46,327 bases of DNA, taken from the IMG/VR virus record IMGVR_UViG_3300032523_002073, positions 1-46,327 of that record. The stretch is one strand, 5' to 3'. Under the pieces are notes generated by a model, which worked only from the letters and a program-made list of their open reading frames with translations, was not told the origin of the DNA and ran no database searches. The first letter of the stretch is position 1, and every line of letters begins with the position of its first letter. Positions 1-9,455 of the stretch are shown piece after piece. The translations under genes were made by a program, and so were the position numbers. Origin of the DNA: a virus.

Positions 1-2669
1 ACTTATATCTATACGTAAACCCAGAAAAGGTTCAGTCCATAGAGATAAGCGGAATAAACGCTACAGAGTTTATCGATGGTAAAGACCTCGGGCTCATAGG
101 ATTTAATAATCTCACGTCATTAGTTTTAAAAAGCACATCAATTAAAATACTTCCTGTATGGCTTAAAACTTTGAGCAGTAAACTGCAAGTGCTGGATGTT
201 CTTGATGACGGAGATACGTACAGAAATGGATTAATGGGGTACTTCGATTACAGACGCTCCGCAGAAACTCCAACTTCTGCTACTCCAATGTACACTGCTG
301 TTAGCTACTTAACAATTCCTAAGAAAGGCGCGATTATAAACGAGAACGCGAATGGTTGGAACGATACTAAATTTGAGAACTACATAAAATCCCAGGTTGC
401 TACGAATGCAGATGTGACTTATCCGGCACCGACCGGTAGAACTCCCACAACGGATTTTAGGCAATTTGCTGCTCTACGTAAACTGCGTATAGGAGATAGG
501 TTTTTAGGGCTTAACCCACGCCTAGATGATGTGTTTCCACAACTAAGATACTTAGAGTGGAGAGGTTTTCCTCGTGGGGGAGCAGTAGTGCCTATTACAG
601 GCACTCCGCCTAAGATAAATAATCATGGGGAGGTTATAGATTGCTACCTTATTCCTCTTTCTGGGGCGGTAGGTAATATCGTAGATATAGGAACATCTAC
701 TACAATCACGGCAAATACAGTAAATGGCGCGACTCATATCTCTAAGTATAAAATTGACGCTATTGATTTAAGTGGATATGAGCTTAGAAGGTCCGCGATA
801 TCCGGTGGCATCGCTACTGCAAGCTTCAGTGAATGGACAACATGGTTTGATCAGACAAAGTCTATCGATCTTTTATTTAGTGACGTTTCTATCGGGCTAC
901 AGCCAACAGGGTATGTATGGGCAGAGCTTCAGAGCCTAAATACGGCATTTTCTGGAGGAGTTGCTTTTACGGCGGCTACTGGCCAAGCTTCCCCACCTCT
1001 CAAAACTCCTAAGTTGAGAAGTTTAAACGTGTACGGTAGCCCATCAACAGGGCCTATTCCTTCTCTGGGGGGTGACGCAACTCAGCATACTTCGGTTCTT
1101 ACTGCGGTAGAGTTTGGTGGTAATAACTCTATGAGTACCGTTTCAGAAGGCGGGTACGCTTACCTTCTTCCTAATAACTTCGCCCCAGACCGCCCCTCTT
1201 CGCCGCATAAATTAGTCTCTTTCGGTATGAACGATACTGCAAGAGTTGGTAGGATGAGAGAGAATGACTTCCAGTACTTGTATGATCTGAGCGCAATTAG
1301 CTTAGTTAGATCATCTGGAGTTTGGGGAAAGTTTCCTATTTTCCCACAGAAGAAAGATCCAGAGAAGGAGGAAGCTAAGCGGATAAGTATAAGCATAGAG
1401 GAGGGATGTAGGTTCTATGATTTGAGTAATCTCAACATAACTGCTTCTAATAGATATACAGCAAGAGACTTGGTAAGCTTGGCAGCAGGGGGGCAAAATA
1501 GTGCCAATGGGGGGTGTAAGCTTCCCTCCCTAGAGGGCTTAGGTGGCTCTAGTCCCTCCAAAATCCAATACCTTGATTTGGGAAGTTGCTTAACTTCAAC
1601 ATACCCCACTAACTGGACGGGTACTAATGCAATCCCTGGAGGCTATATTTTTGACGGTGATCTTCCCTCATCCCTATCTTCTATAACCCCAGGAAGAGTT
1701 TTAAATACAGATGATAGCATCTACTTTATGACAGGAGCTAGCGATTTTAATAGAAAAGTTCTTGTAAATGACTCTGTGCGCTCTACGGCCACAGGGGCAG
1801 AACTGGCTAGGGTGGTTAGTGTTGAAGCTAGCATAATTTACCTAGATAGGGATATTTCGGGTTCTTCGCCAGCAACCTACGTCTTCACCAGAAATACTCA
1901 GCCAATTATCAACTGGTTCCAGAACGGGTTCGGTGACCTCACCACATTAAGAATGGGAAACTGCAGACTAAGTGGATCTATTGATATTAGAGCAGGGTTC
2001 TCTAAAGTTGTTGATGGAGCTTACGCGTGTGTTATTTTGTCTCAAAATTGCCTGACTGGGTACACAGCAGGATTCGACAAAATTTTCTCCGGTAATAATA
2101 GGAAAATTACACTTGATCTATCGAGTAATAACTTCTCGGCGGAAACTGTTAGAAGAATGCTTTCTGACCTTCTTAATATCGAGGCGGAAAGAAAGTTCAC
2201 CAACATAACTATCAGACTAAATACTACAAAGTTATCTTCTACCGCTCGGAGTTACGTAGAGTACACCCAAGAGGAACTGTTTCCCACTACAATTCAAGCA
2301 GCGGCGAATCAAACCGTGTCATTAACACGCATTGAAACAGTAAAAGTGTATAGAACAGTTACAACTTTTAACCAGCTGGGCGTCCCAAATCCACCAACTA
2401 AAATCCTAGTAGGAACCAAGAATATCACCGTGCCAGGTGCCCTTATCTCCTCAGAATACTTTAAAACGCAGACGAGCACTAGGCAACAAATTATCGAAAA
2501 CGAGCTGGGAGTTAAGTTAAAGAAAACGGGGGTCTGGAGCATAAACCTTGGCTTTACGTACCGATCACCTAGCACTTCACCAACAGTTACAGGTACTACA
2601 TACTCCAATTCAACAACACGGGAAGCTTCACTGCTAGAGTTAGGATATAGTTTATCCGATCTCGCCTGA
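1..2669 (+). CDS. Leucine-rich-repeat virion/fibre protein (5' end outside window)
   Basis: The reading frame is open from the first full codon (position 3) through a stop at 2667-2669, so the gene begins before the window; the TTG at 171 is not its real start. Irregular leucine-rich repeats are visible, for example LTSLVLKSTSIKILP near 111, QLRYLEW near 540, LRSLNVYG near 1014, IQYLDLGSC near 1563, LTTLRMGNCRLSG near 1938 and ITLDLSSNNF near 2104. No transmembrane segment or enzyme motif is seen. Leucine-rich repeats bind proteins or surface ligands, so a receptor-binding or fibre role is inferred from this fold and from the structural gene next door. The C-terminal part (about 2330-2669) lacks repeats and is Thr/Ser-rich. 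It could instead be a virion decoration protein. Confidence 0.7.
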   Translation, partial: LYLYVNPEKVQSIEISGINATEFIDGKDLGLIGFNNLTSLVLKSTSIKILPVWLKTLSSKLQVLDVLDDGDTYRNGLMGYFDYRRSAETPTSATPMYTAVSYLTIPKKGAIINENANGWNDTKFENYIKSQVATNADVTYPAPTGRTPTTDFRQFAALRKLRIGDRFLGLNPRLDDVFPQLRYLEWRGFPRGGAVVPITGTPPKINNHGEVIDCYLIPLSGAVGNIVDIGTSTTITANTVNGATHISKYKIDAIDLSGYELRRSAISGGIATASFSEWTTWFDQTKSIDLLFSDVSIGLQPTGYVWAELQSLNTAFSGGVAFTAATGQASPPLKTPKLRSLNVYGSPSTGPIPSLGGDATQHTSVLTAVEFGGNNSMSTVSEGGYAYLLPNNFAPDRPSSPHKLVSFGMNDTARVGRMRENDFQYLYDLSAISLVRSSGVWGKFPIFPQKKDPEKEEAKRISISIEEGCRFYDLSNLNITASNRYTARDLVSLAAGGQNSANGGCKLPSLEGLGGSSPSKIQYLDLGSCLTSTYPTNWTGTNAIPGGYIFDGDLPSSLSSITPGRVLNTDDSIYFMTGASDFNRKVLVNDSVRSTATGAELARVVSVEASIIYLDRDISGSSPATYVFTRNTQPIINWFQNGFGDLTTLRMGNCRLSGSIDIRAGFSKVVDGAYACVILSQNCLTGYTAGFDKIFSGNNRKITLDLSSNNFSAETVRRMLSDLLNIEAERKFTNITIRLNTTKLSSTARSYVEYTQEELFPTTIQAAANQTVSLTRIETVKVYRTVTTFNQLGVPNPPTKILVGTKNITVPGALISSEYFKTQTSTRQQIIENELGVKLKKTGVWSINLGFTYRSPSTSPTVTGTTYSNSTTREASLLELGYSLSDLA

Positions 2670-2701
2670 TTAAAGTTTATTTAGAATAGAAAAAAAGTAC
2701 T

Positions 2702-4465
2702 ATGGCCGGACTTTATAACAAAAAAAACCTAGGAGAGGTTCAATTAAACCTAAAAGATGCAGTTCAAAAGCTGTATAACCCAGGGATTGAAAAAGATCTC
2801 AGGTTATTTGCCTTCTCTAATTCTTTATATTCTGAAATTAGTTCGGCGGTGGTGCAGGCCGACGCTACGGAAGTTCTTAAGGAGATATATGGGTTGATAA
2901 ATGTGCCGTTTACAAAGGAAAACGGAGTAGTTGTCAACCGCACCAAGTTTGTAACTAATAAACTCACGTACTCGAGTAACAATAAAGTGTTTTTTAACAC
3001 CATATCCAGCTCTGGACTTACTTTTGACAAAAGAACGGATTTTACCGAAGGGGCCCCTGTGGTTGTCTCAAGAAACGGATCTTTGGTCAATGCGGAGGTT
3101 ATAGGAGCTGGGTCTCAGTACGAGATTATTACTCCACAAGATGCGGTTCTTACAGGAGCATCCAACGCAATCCGGGTGAATGTTAGAGGAAAAGAGTCCG
3201 GAGCCGAAAATGCAATCGCTGAGATTACAATCCTAGCTAATGGAACAGTATCAACCTTAACCCCACCGTCTATAATATTCGGGGGGTCTGGGTATCTTGA
3301 AGAAGAAGAACTGGCGATAATTACGCAGTGTAGGGTTAATAGATTCGGTCAGCAGGAAACCCCAGCGCTTCAAAAGTGCAAAAACTACCCAAGCACAGAA
3401 AACAGACTATTTCACAAATCTTTCAAGTACACAGTTCCTCAGCCAGGGCAAAATATCAATTATAATACAGCTACTCTGGGGTACGAGGCTGTGCTAGCTC
3501 AAAGTAAGTACCTGTACAAAACTGCGGACTGCGACGAGGGTGGGTTTTTTCTTTTTGATGAGAGAACTGCTAAGTGGTTGTATCTTGGAGATTTTTACAA
3601 TAATATATTTGTGGTACAAAGTAGTGTGTCTCCATTGATAACAATAAGAAGATACGATACTATTACATCACTAAATCTATTAAACTTGGAATCGCTTAAT
3701 GCTACATCTTATCTCTTTGACTACTATAGGGGGTTTAGTGTTGGGGAGGGGTTGGGTGCACAGATAAGATCACTGAGCCAGTCTGTAGAAACCGTAAAAG
3801 GTTCTTTTAAAGACTTGTTGCAAAATAACAAACGTCAAAGGCGTGTAACAGACGAGAAAAATACGCTAGGAACCTCATATAATATTTTCGATGGAAGAAA
3901 CTTTAACAGCAGTTTTAGGCTCATAATGAGAGACCCTGACGGTGTTATAGATAAAGATCAAGTTGCATTTACTGACATAAGATCTTTAGAACAACCTGAT
4001 CAGGTAGAGTTAACAATACCAAGTCTTAACGCTTCTTACCACATCCCTGGAATGTACATAAATGTCGGAGGTGTTTATAAAAGAGCCTTTAGCACCGACG
4101 ACAAACCGTTCTTAAGCTCCAGGGGAAACAACTTCATAAGCCCGTTAATAGACAAGCTTACCAACACAGCAGATCCCTACACCACAGGAGGTTTTGTTTC
4201 TAGGACCTCATCTGGAGAAAATAAGTACTCCATCTCAACCGCTTATTTAAGGCCCGGTGGTGAGGTAGTTGTTGGATTCGATACTAACATCGGTTCTTTA
4301 GTACAAAATCTGTCTTCCGTGGCAGGGAATGGGGGGTTTGTATATCGTAGAGTACTTATTACCCCAGATATTAACACATCTCAGAATGTAAAAGGTTGGC
4401 CGTTACTTGATTATGTTCATCTCGGCATTGTCCGCTCACCGGTGATATTAGCCTATTCCGGGTAA
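2702..4465 (+). CDS. Putative virion structural protein
   Basis: This 587-residue protein starts with MAGLYNKKNL, 32 nt after the leucine-rich-repeat gene, in the same transcription direction. I do not recognise a named family. The N-terminal third is helical in character and the middle holds two Gly-rich turns (GAGSQYEIITP near residue 136 and FGGSGYLEEEE near residue 196) of the 'GSGY' type common in beta-structured phage tail and virion proteins. The C-terminal half is Ser/Thr/Asn-rich with no membrane segment. Length, composition and neighbourhood point to a tail-associated structural role; this is inference. The gene ends by overlapping, tail to tail, the last 18 nt of the minus-strand structural gene, with both stop codons in or beside a perfect inverted repeat. 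Confidence 0.6.
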   Translation: MAGLYNKKNLGEVQLNLKDAVQKLYNPGIEKDLRLFAFSNSLYSEISSAVVQADATEVLKEIYGLINVPFTKENGVVVNRTKFVTNKLTYSSNNKVFFNTISSSGLTFDKRTDFTEGAPVVVSRNGSLVNAEVIGAGSQYEIITPQDAVLTGASNAIRVNVRGKESGAENAIAEITILANGTVSTLTPPSIIFGGSGYLEEEELAIITQCRVNRFGQQETPALQKCKNYPSTENRLFHKSFKYTVPQPGQNINYNTATLGYEAVLAQSKYLYKTADCDEGGFFLFDERTAKWLYLGDFYNNIFVVQSSVSPLITIRRYDTITSLNLLNLESLNATSYLFDYYRGFSVGEGLGAQIRSLSQSVETVKGSFKDLLQNNKRQRRVTDEKNTLGTSYNIFDGRNFNSSFRLIMRDPDGVIDKDQVAFTDIRSLEQPDQVELTIPSLNASYHIPGMYINVGGVYKRAFSTDDKPFLSSRGNNFISPLIDKLTNTADPYTTGGFVSRTSSGENKYSISTAYLRPGGEVVVGFDTNIGSLVQNLSSVAGNGGFVYRRVLITPDINTSQNVKGWPLLDYVHLGIVRSPVILAYSG

Positions 4466-7400
4466 TAGGCTGGAGGAGGGAGTGGTTGGCACGCTCCTTG
4501 CATTTACGAAGAGATAATAAGCGTCCTTTACCTTTTCTTGATTTCCTATATGTTCGTACACGTCCTCATCAAATGAACTCCCGTCGGTCTTGAAAATAGG
4601 CAATTCGACTTTGATTCTGTGCGTGTAGTCAGAGTCAACCAAAGTTTTAGAGGAGGTGGTGATAATACTTCCCGGACTATCCGTAACCGAGTAGGAGAAC
4701 TCTATCTTCTCCGCAATATTTAACCTATTACCACCTATATCCGACCGTGTATGATCTCCCCAAATAACATCATAGTTTCCCACTGGGGACGTTGTTGTAT
4801 TATAAAGGTTGGAGTCGGTGCGTGCAATGTCTTTTAGTAAGACATCAGAGATCGAGTAGGGTGGATAACAAATTCCGTTTGTGTACAAGGATGGGTTGTC
4901 ATAGCCAAACGGAGTTACTCTCTCAGAAGGCACCTTAGGTACTTCGCTGAGCGAGGAAACAAAACTGAATGTTAATCTAAACCCGGCCCCGAGATTAGTG
5001 GCTGCTTGGGTCCCGGAGGGTGCACTAAATACCATTCCTGAGATAACACCTACGCCTGGGTATGTTACAGTCACGGTTATTTGCCCGGTCCCGCTCACAA
5101 CGACCTGGAACTGTGGAGAAGTAGCAGGGGCCCCGGCGCCTCCAGAAACGTAAGTGCCAGTAAAAGTACTAGTTGTGCTATTTACTATTGATGTTGTACC
5201 GGACGTATTGTATACATATGTTATTTTTAGAACGTCTGAAAAACTAATAGATTCTCCTGTGTCTACGTTGGCAAATTGGAAGGCAATTTCCGACTCTGGG
5301 AAATATTTTACGTACTTACCGTCAAGTGAATCTGCTCCTGTTTGAGCCGGGGTGAAAGTTGTGTTAAATGCCAACAACCATATCTCATTAGTGCCTAAGG
5401 GGGAGTCATTATTTACCCCAAATAAGTCAGTAGAGGTGTTGTATTTAATTCTTTCTACACTAAAAACCAGTGGGGCTACGAATCCTTGGACACCGGTAGT
5501 AAATCCTAGGTTAGTAGCACTTGCCACGGCGTTTATAATGAGAGGTTTTGCCCAGTCGCTCTCACTTGAGAAAGCGGGAAAGCCGTACAAGGTGGGATCG
5601 TCCGATGCCGTAATAGAGGTAAAACTCGAGTACAGATAGAATCTGGATGTGAGAAGATTCCAGTTCATAAGAACTACTCTAGAGGATATCTTTGTCCCTG
5701 CTATAGTCTTATTGTTAGGCGAACCCCCCAGATCATTTGCGCCCAATGCATCCGTTGAGTCAAACTGCGCGTTGTTTATTGGAATCCCAGTAAACTTAAC
5801 TATACCGCCCTCTCCCAGAAGGTTGGGGTTGAGTCTCATACCAATATAGTTAGAGGAGTCTTCAGTCCCAGTGTACTTAGACTCTCCTAGAATCAGGTTG
5901 GCTCTAGTTGTGTATGTTCCTGCCCCGTCTCCGTACTTTCCAGCCCCTTCCGCCAGGGATTTTAGTGTGCCTTTAAAGGTATTATTTACAAACCCATCAA
6001 GAGGATCATTATTTTTTGCTATCGATTGGTCGAATAAGTACCTATTACCCTGGCTAACTTTCCACCACTGTGGACGCAGATCAAACTCTTTTTTGTAAAT
6101 GCTAGGCTCAAAAACTCCAGATGTTAGGTCGGAATAGCCATTGTACTCATCTTTGGGAGAGACTATCTTAGAGCTCCACAGCTCAGATCTGGAGTAGTTG
6201 CCATTATTAGGATTTATTCGAAGCACGTAATTGCCCGCTCCTTGTGTCGGTATTGCGGTAGCAGTGATAACGCTCCCAGTAGCGGATAAAGTAAGGGCTT
6301 GTGGAGTTGCTAGCGGGGTGATAAAAGATATGGTTTCCTGTATAACACTACCGTCGGGATTTACCCCAGTCACCCTCGTAATTGACTGCTGAAAAGAAAC
6401 TACGGAGTAAGTACATGAGGAGGTAGTGTCTGTAAGTATTGCTAGCAAGTCCACGCTGGAGTCAGTGGCGGGAGTTACAATTCCGCCACTCGATATAGCT
6501 ACGGCCACGTCTCCGGAGTAAAAAGCGTCTGTGGTGTTAGGCGCCGTGGTGGAAGTTCCAACTTTAATAAATAGATCTTGCTCTGGCGGAATCACAAGCC
6601 CCTCATCTGCTTTGTCTGGGCCACCATTCCACATTCTTATAGAGATAGGCACATACCTATACCCAGTAGTCCCCAACAAATCGGTTTTATGAACAAACTT
6701 ACTCGGTAGATTATCCAGATTAAAGCTGGATTTAGAAATATATCTATCTCCCTCGGCAATAAACTTAGCGCTACCCACTCGGTCAAAAGAGTTAAATACC
6801 TCAGTCCACTGCGGAACGGTATTTGTTCCCGCGTTCACTACATCTATTTTTATAGCTGTGTTAGTCTTTATCTCAAAAACAAACTTAGAATCTATGCCAT
6901 TATCATACAGTGTTAAATACCCATCCCATCTAACCCCCCAATTACTCTGATTGTCTATTAGTACCCTGGGTGGGGTAGAAAATCTCATATTAGAATCTTT
7001 GACTATATTCTTTTTTGCATACACTTCTCTATCAGCAGGGACAACCCGCGTTTCTACGTAAGTTCCGGTACTAAAATACTCTTTTTCCGAGTAGAGTTTA
7101 AATGATCCTTCTTTAAACGTAAGAACGCTCTGTGCTGTAAGCGGATTTGTATCATCCGCGCTGTACGCAATAGCATTACCAGAAGCCCCCGGAGATTCTA
7201 AAAACCATTTTGGTGGATTTAGCGCAGAGTACTCTCTTGAGAACGTAAATACAGTTTGCGCAAAGTTTGTTGCCCCAACTATGTTCTTAAGTGCATTCAA
7301 TTTTGCTAGGGAATTACTATCCGCAGTTTGAAACTGCCTAGCATATACTACTTGACCACCTACGACGGAAGAACCAGTTACTATACCTCTAATAGCTATT

Positions 7401-8083
7401 CCCGTTCCCACAAGGGATACTCTTTGCCCCGTAGAGATGTTAGTATAAGACTTTAATGTCCACACTAGGGTATTAGGGGTGGCAATCTGGCTATTATATG
7501 AGCTTAACTGGGCCGCGTTAACAACAATATCCGCGGAATTAATAACCACGATGCCGGTAGTTTGATTAAAAGAGTTAAATTTTAATGTTCCAAACTCCTG
7601 ATCTATACCCGGTCTAGTACCGTAAAAAATAGCAGTGGGGCCCGCGTGAATTCCATCGAAGCTTCCCTTCCCCGTAAACGAGTCGATCTGATTAATACGA
7701 TCCTCCACCCTAACCCGCGGAGTTGTAGACACAGTGGCTCCGGCCACTCCTCCAGAAATACTAACGTCCTTGAGCGGAGTTAAGAAATCTGGTGTGATTT
7801 CATTATTAACAAACTCGCGTGTAATTTCAAAATCCTCAGCCTTATAAGTCCCGTAGATTCGGATCTCGCCCGCGTCTTCAATTTTAGTAATGTACTCTAG
7901 AACATTTGTTAAGGCCTCTCCTGGATTCTCTATGTCGCTTAAAGCATTGCTTCTAAGTAGTCCGACATAGTTAGTATCGTTGAGTTTCCTACCGGCCCTA
8001 CGTAAAAGGTAAGATTGCAGAGCCGGATAGTCATTCGAGATATTTAGATCCTGAGAGACCTTTTTATCTATTCTAGTTGCCAT
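4448..8083 (-). CDS. Large virion structural protein (1211 aa)
   Basis: The protein starts MATRIDKKVSQDL with no signal peptide or membrane helix. The first 120 residues look helical (paired Leu/Arg, RRAGRKL); the rest is a long Ser/Thr/Gly/Asn-rich beta-type sequence with repeated aromatic-Asn-Gly turns. A Gly/Thr/Val-rich stretch near residues 975-1040 resembles an immunoglobulin-like or beta-sandwich adhesion segment. No catalytic motif is seen. Proteins of this size and composition are typical of cyanophage baseplate-peripheral or fibre proteins, which is the basis for the call. It is the first large gene downstream of phoH on the minus strand, 50 nt after the phoH stop, with a palindrome in its short leader. 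The exact role is unknown. Confidence 0.6.
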   Translation of the reverse strand: MATRIDKKVSQDLNISNDYPALQSYLLRRAGRKLNDTNYVGLLRSNALSDIENPGEALTNVLEYITKIEDAGEIRIYGTYKAEDFEITREFVNNEITPDFLTPLKDVSISGGVAGATVSTTPRVRVEDRINQIDSFTGKGSFDGIHAGPTAIFYGTRPGIDQEFGTLKFNSFNQTTGIVVINSADIVVNAAQLSSYNSQIATPNTLVWTLKSYTNISTGQRVSLVGTGIAIRGIVTGSSVVGGQVVYARQFQTADSNSLAKLNALKNIVGATNFAQTVFTFSREYSALNPPKWFLESPGASGNAIAYSADDTNPLTAQSVLTFKEGSFKLYSEKEYFSTGTYVETRVVPADREVYAKKNIVKDSNMRFSTPPRVLIDNQSNWGVRWDGYLTLYDNGIDSKFVFEIKTNTAIKIDVVNAGTNTVPQWTEVFNSFDRVGSAKFIAEGDRYISKSSFNLDNLPSKFVHKTDLLGTTGYRYVPISIRMWNGGPDKADEGLVIPPEQDLFIKVGTSTTAPNTTDAFYSGDVAVAISSGGIVTPATDSSVDLLAILTDTTSSCTYSVVSFQQSITRVTGVNPDGSVIQETISFITPLATPQALTLSATGSVITATAIPTQGAGNYVLRINPNNGNYSRSELWSSKIVSPKDEYNGYSDLTSGVFEPSIYKKEFDLRPQWWKVSQGNRYLFDQSIAKNNDPLDGFVNNTFKGTLKSLAEGAGKYGDGAGTYTTRANLILGESKYTGTEDSSNYIGMRLNPNLLGEGGIVKFTGIPINNAQFDSTDALGANDLGGSPNNKTIAGTKISSRVVLMNWNLLTSRFYLYSSFTSITASDDPTLYGFPAFSSESDWAKPLIINAVASATNLGFTTGVQGFVAPLVFSVERIKYNTSTDLFGVNNDSPLGTNEIWLLAFNTTFTPAQTGADSLDGKYVKYFPESEIAFQFANVDTGESISFSDVLKITYVYNTSGTTSIVNSTTSTFTGTYVSGGAGAPATSPQFQVVVSGTGQITVTVTYPGVGVISGMVFSAPSGTQAATNLGAGFRLTFSFVSSLSEVPKVPSERVTPFGYDNPSLYTNGICYPPYSISDVLLKDIARTDSNLYNTTTSPVGNYDVIWGDHTRSDIGGNRLNIAEKIEFSYSVTDSPGSIITTSSKTLVDSDYTHRIKVELPIFKTDGSSFDEDVYEHIGNQEKVKDAYYLFVNARSVPTTPSSSLLPGIG
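4450..4471. terminator. Inverted repeat at convergent gene ends, possible bidirectional terminator
   Basis: Eight-base arms AGCCTATT (4450-4457) and AATAGGCT (4464-4471) are perfect complements around a 6-nt loop. The repeat contains the plus-strand stop codon (4463-4465) and abuts the minus-strand stop (4448-4450). There is no T-tract on either side, so intrinsic termination is plausible but not certain; it may simply protect 3' ends. Confidence 0.45.
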
Positions 8084-8099
8084 AACGGGGCATTACATT

Positions 8100-8115
8100 G
8101 TATCTATACAGATAC
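8100..8115. promoter_or_regulatory. Perfect palindrome in leader of the 1211-residue structural gene
   Basis: GTATCT (8100-8105) and AGATAC (8110-8115) are perfectly complementary around ATAC. The element sits 17-32 nt upstream of the start codon at 8083 on the minus strand, in the only gap between this gene and phoH. It could be a leader hairpin or an operator half-site pair. A CTAAATA box (minus strand, 8141-8135) that overlaps the phoH stop lies just upstream and vaguely resembles a T4-type late promoter. Confidence 0.35.
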
Positions 8116-8133
8116 CTTAAACCTTCCTTAGAG

Positions 8134-8871
8134 CTATTTAGGAGAGTAAAGATCGGCATAGGCCCTAATCACTGACTGAACAAATTCTGATCTTGCAATA
8201 TCATCGAACCCGAACTCCACATGGCCGACATTAGGAAGAGGCCCAAGCCTCCTAATCGCATCAGATAGCCCATCGCCCCCGAACCTAAACGCCAGGTCTC
8301 TTTGCACCACGTCTCCCAACACTGCTATAGTCGACCCGTCTCCAAGCCGAGTGAGAATTGTCATAAGAGAGTGGGTGGTGGCATTTTGCATCTCGTCAGC
8401 GATTACAGCACAGCGGTGTAACGATCGGCCTCTAAGGTGCTCGATGGGCATAAACTCAATATGTTTCTTTGAAAGAAGGTACTCAGCCTTACCTTTTGGC
8501 ATAAATACCTCCAGGGCGTCGCGTACGGGGCTAACATGCGGAGCGATCTTTTCATCGAGGTTACCGGGCAGAAAGCCTAGCCCTTGCTCTCCAGGCACGC
8601 TCACCACCGGCTTAACGTAATAGATCTTATCAATGTCTCTCTTATGAAGTTTTTCACAGGCAATATATACCGCCAGAAGGGTTTTGGCTGTGCCTGGTGG
8701 CCCTGAGAGTAAAGTAAGAGTTTGTGTACGGAGGTATCGCATCGCATCGACTTGGTTGGGATTGCGAGGGACGATGGGCCTGTGCTCATCAAACTTAGCT
8801 AAAGGTGCTGATTGTTCCAAGGTTAAGTGCTCATCGGGTTGCTGGTGTTGCTTGCGAGACTTTCTAGCCAT
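8134..8871 (-). CDS. phoH: PhoH-like ATPase
   Basis: This 245-residue protein is a PhoH-family P-loop ATPase. The Walker A motif GPPGTAKT is at residues 57-64, the Walker B AVIADEMQN is at about 155-163, and the family signatures YYVKPVVSVPGEQGLGFLPG (residues 84-103) and LGDVVQRD are present. The N-terminal 30 residues are basic and polar. Length matches phage PhoH proteins, which lack the extra PIN domain of PhoH2. PhoH is an RNA-associated ATPase of uncertain function, common in marine phages and part of the Pho regulon in some bacteria; its benefit to the phage is not established. The gene lies between a terminator upstream and the large structural gene downstream. There is no clear Shine-Dalgarno sequence. 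Confidence 0.95.
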   Translation of the reverse strand: MARKSRKQHQQPDEHLTLEQSAPLAKFDEHRPIVPRNPNQVDAMRYLRTQTLTLLSGPPGTAKTLLAVYIACEKLHKRDIDKIYYVKPVVSVPGEQGLGFLPGNLDEKIAPHVSPVRDALEVFMPKGKAEYLLSKKHIEFMPIEHLRGRSLHRCAVIADEMQNATTHSLMTILTRLGDGSTIAVLGDVVQRDLAFRFGGDGLSDAIRRLGPLPNVGHVEFGFDDIARSEFVQSVIRAYADLYSPK

Positions 8872-8902
8872 GGGAGATTTACAGTTTTATCTTTTAGATA
8901 CG

Positions 8903-8940
8903 AAAAAAGACCCGGAAGTGCTAAGGCTCCTCGGGTCTTA
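8903..8940 (-). terminator. Rho-independent terminator after the 113-aa gene
   Basis: On the minus strand AAGACCCG (8939-8932) pairs with CGGGTCTT (8914-8907) and is followed by a run of T residues to 8903. It lies downstream of the minus-strand gene at 9002-9343 and upstream of phoH, so phoH is probably transcribed from its own start or by read-through. Confidence 0.8.
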
Positions 8941-9001
8941 AAGTGGTAAGGCGCGATGCCGGATAGGGACATGCGATGATATTTTCGTATCCTGATGTTC
9001 T

Positions 9002-9343
9002 TTAAACCACTCTGATTTTTAATGCAGAGCCGGTACGATATATTCCTCCCACTGCTACTGGGGGAGTGGCTGCGCTCGCGGCTGCATCGTCAGCAAAATT
9101 CCTCACTCCAGTAAAACTAATTCTGGAGAAAGGCACAGAGGCCCGATCACCAAACCTCCTTGTAACCCCACCTCCATCGACATAATACAGTTCATCGAGC
9201 ACCTCGTTGAGAAAAACTTCCCCTCTATATGCAAAAGCTGGATCGTTTGTATGAGCTGTGGTTAGGTAGGCGAGGTCATGTGTAGAGTCAGCTGTGAACC
9301 TGACTCCCCAACGATGGTAAGGAGGCGTGGGAGTTGAGGGCAT
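9002..9343 (-). CDS. Small protein of unknown function, probably virion-associated
   Basis: The 113-residue protein starts MPSTPTPPYH. I do not recognise its family. It has a DELYYVDGGGVTRRFGD segment and a C-terminal VGGIYRTGSALKIRVV tail; this type of Gly-Ile-Tyr-Arg-Thr-Gly ending is seen in small phage proteins of unknown role, as far as I recall. No signal peptide or membrane helix is present. The gene is monocistronic: an AT-rich late-like box lies about 55 nt upstream and an intrinsic terminator follows within 65 nt. That arrangement suggests strong independent expression, perhaps late in infection. It is divergent from the dNMP kinase gene. Confidence 0.65.
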   Translation of the reverse strand: MPSTPTPPYHRWGVRFTADSTHDLAYLTTAHTNDPAFAYRGEVFLNEVLDELYYVDGGGVTRRFGDRASVPFSRISFTGVRNFADDAAASAATPPVAVGGIYRTGSALKIRVV

Positions 9344-9397
9344 AGTCCTGCTCTAGTTGCAATCAATTTCTATACGACTTTAAACTCTATAGTTATT

Positions 9398-9405
9398 TAT
9401 TTATT
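9398..9405 (-). promoter_or_regulatory. Late-promoter-like box (AATAAATA)
   Basis: Read on the minus strand, 9405-9398 is AATAAATA, matching seven of eight bases of the T4 late promoter TATAAATA. It is 55 nt upstream of the start codon at 9343, a normal leader length. The region is generally AT-rich, so chance is possible. Confidence 0.4.
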
Positions 9406-9418
9406 CCGTTAGTTAAAA

Positions 9419-9450
9419 GTAACAGTAGAATAGTTACTGTTCACTGTTAC
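9419..9450. repeat. Interrupted inverted repeat with tandem ACTGTT copies
   Basis: GTAACAGT (9419-9426) is the exact reverse complement of ACTGTTAC (9443-9450). ACTGTT is also present as a direct repeat at 9436-9441 and 9443-9448. The element lies in the centre of a divergent control region between the late-like box on the minus side and the sigma70 promoter on the plus side, as expected for a regulator binding site. No regulator is identified. Confidence 0.45.
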
Positions 9451-9455
9451 TGCTG

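Noticed and set aside
8941-9001. Possible tRNA or small RNA between the terminator and the 113-aa gene
   Set aside because: No cloverleaf, no T-arm motif and no conserved hairpin was found there; none of the other gaps looks like a tRNA either.
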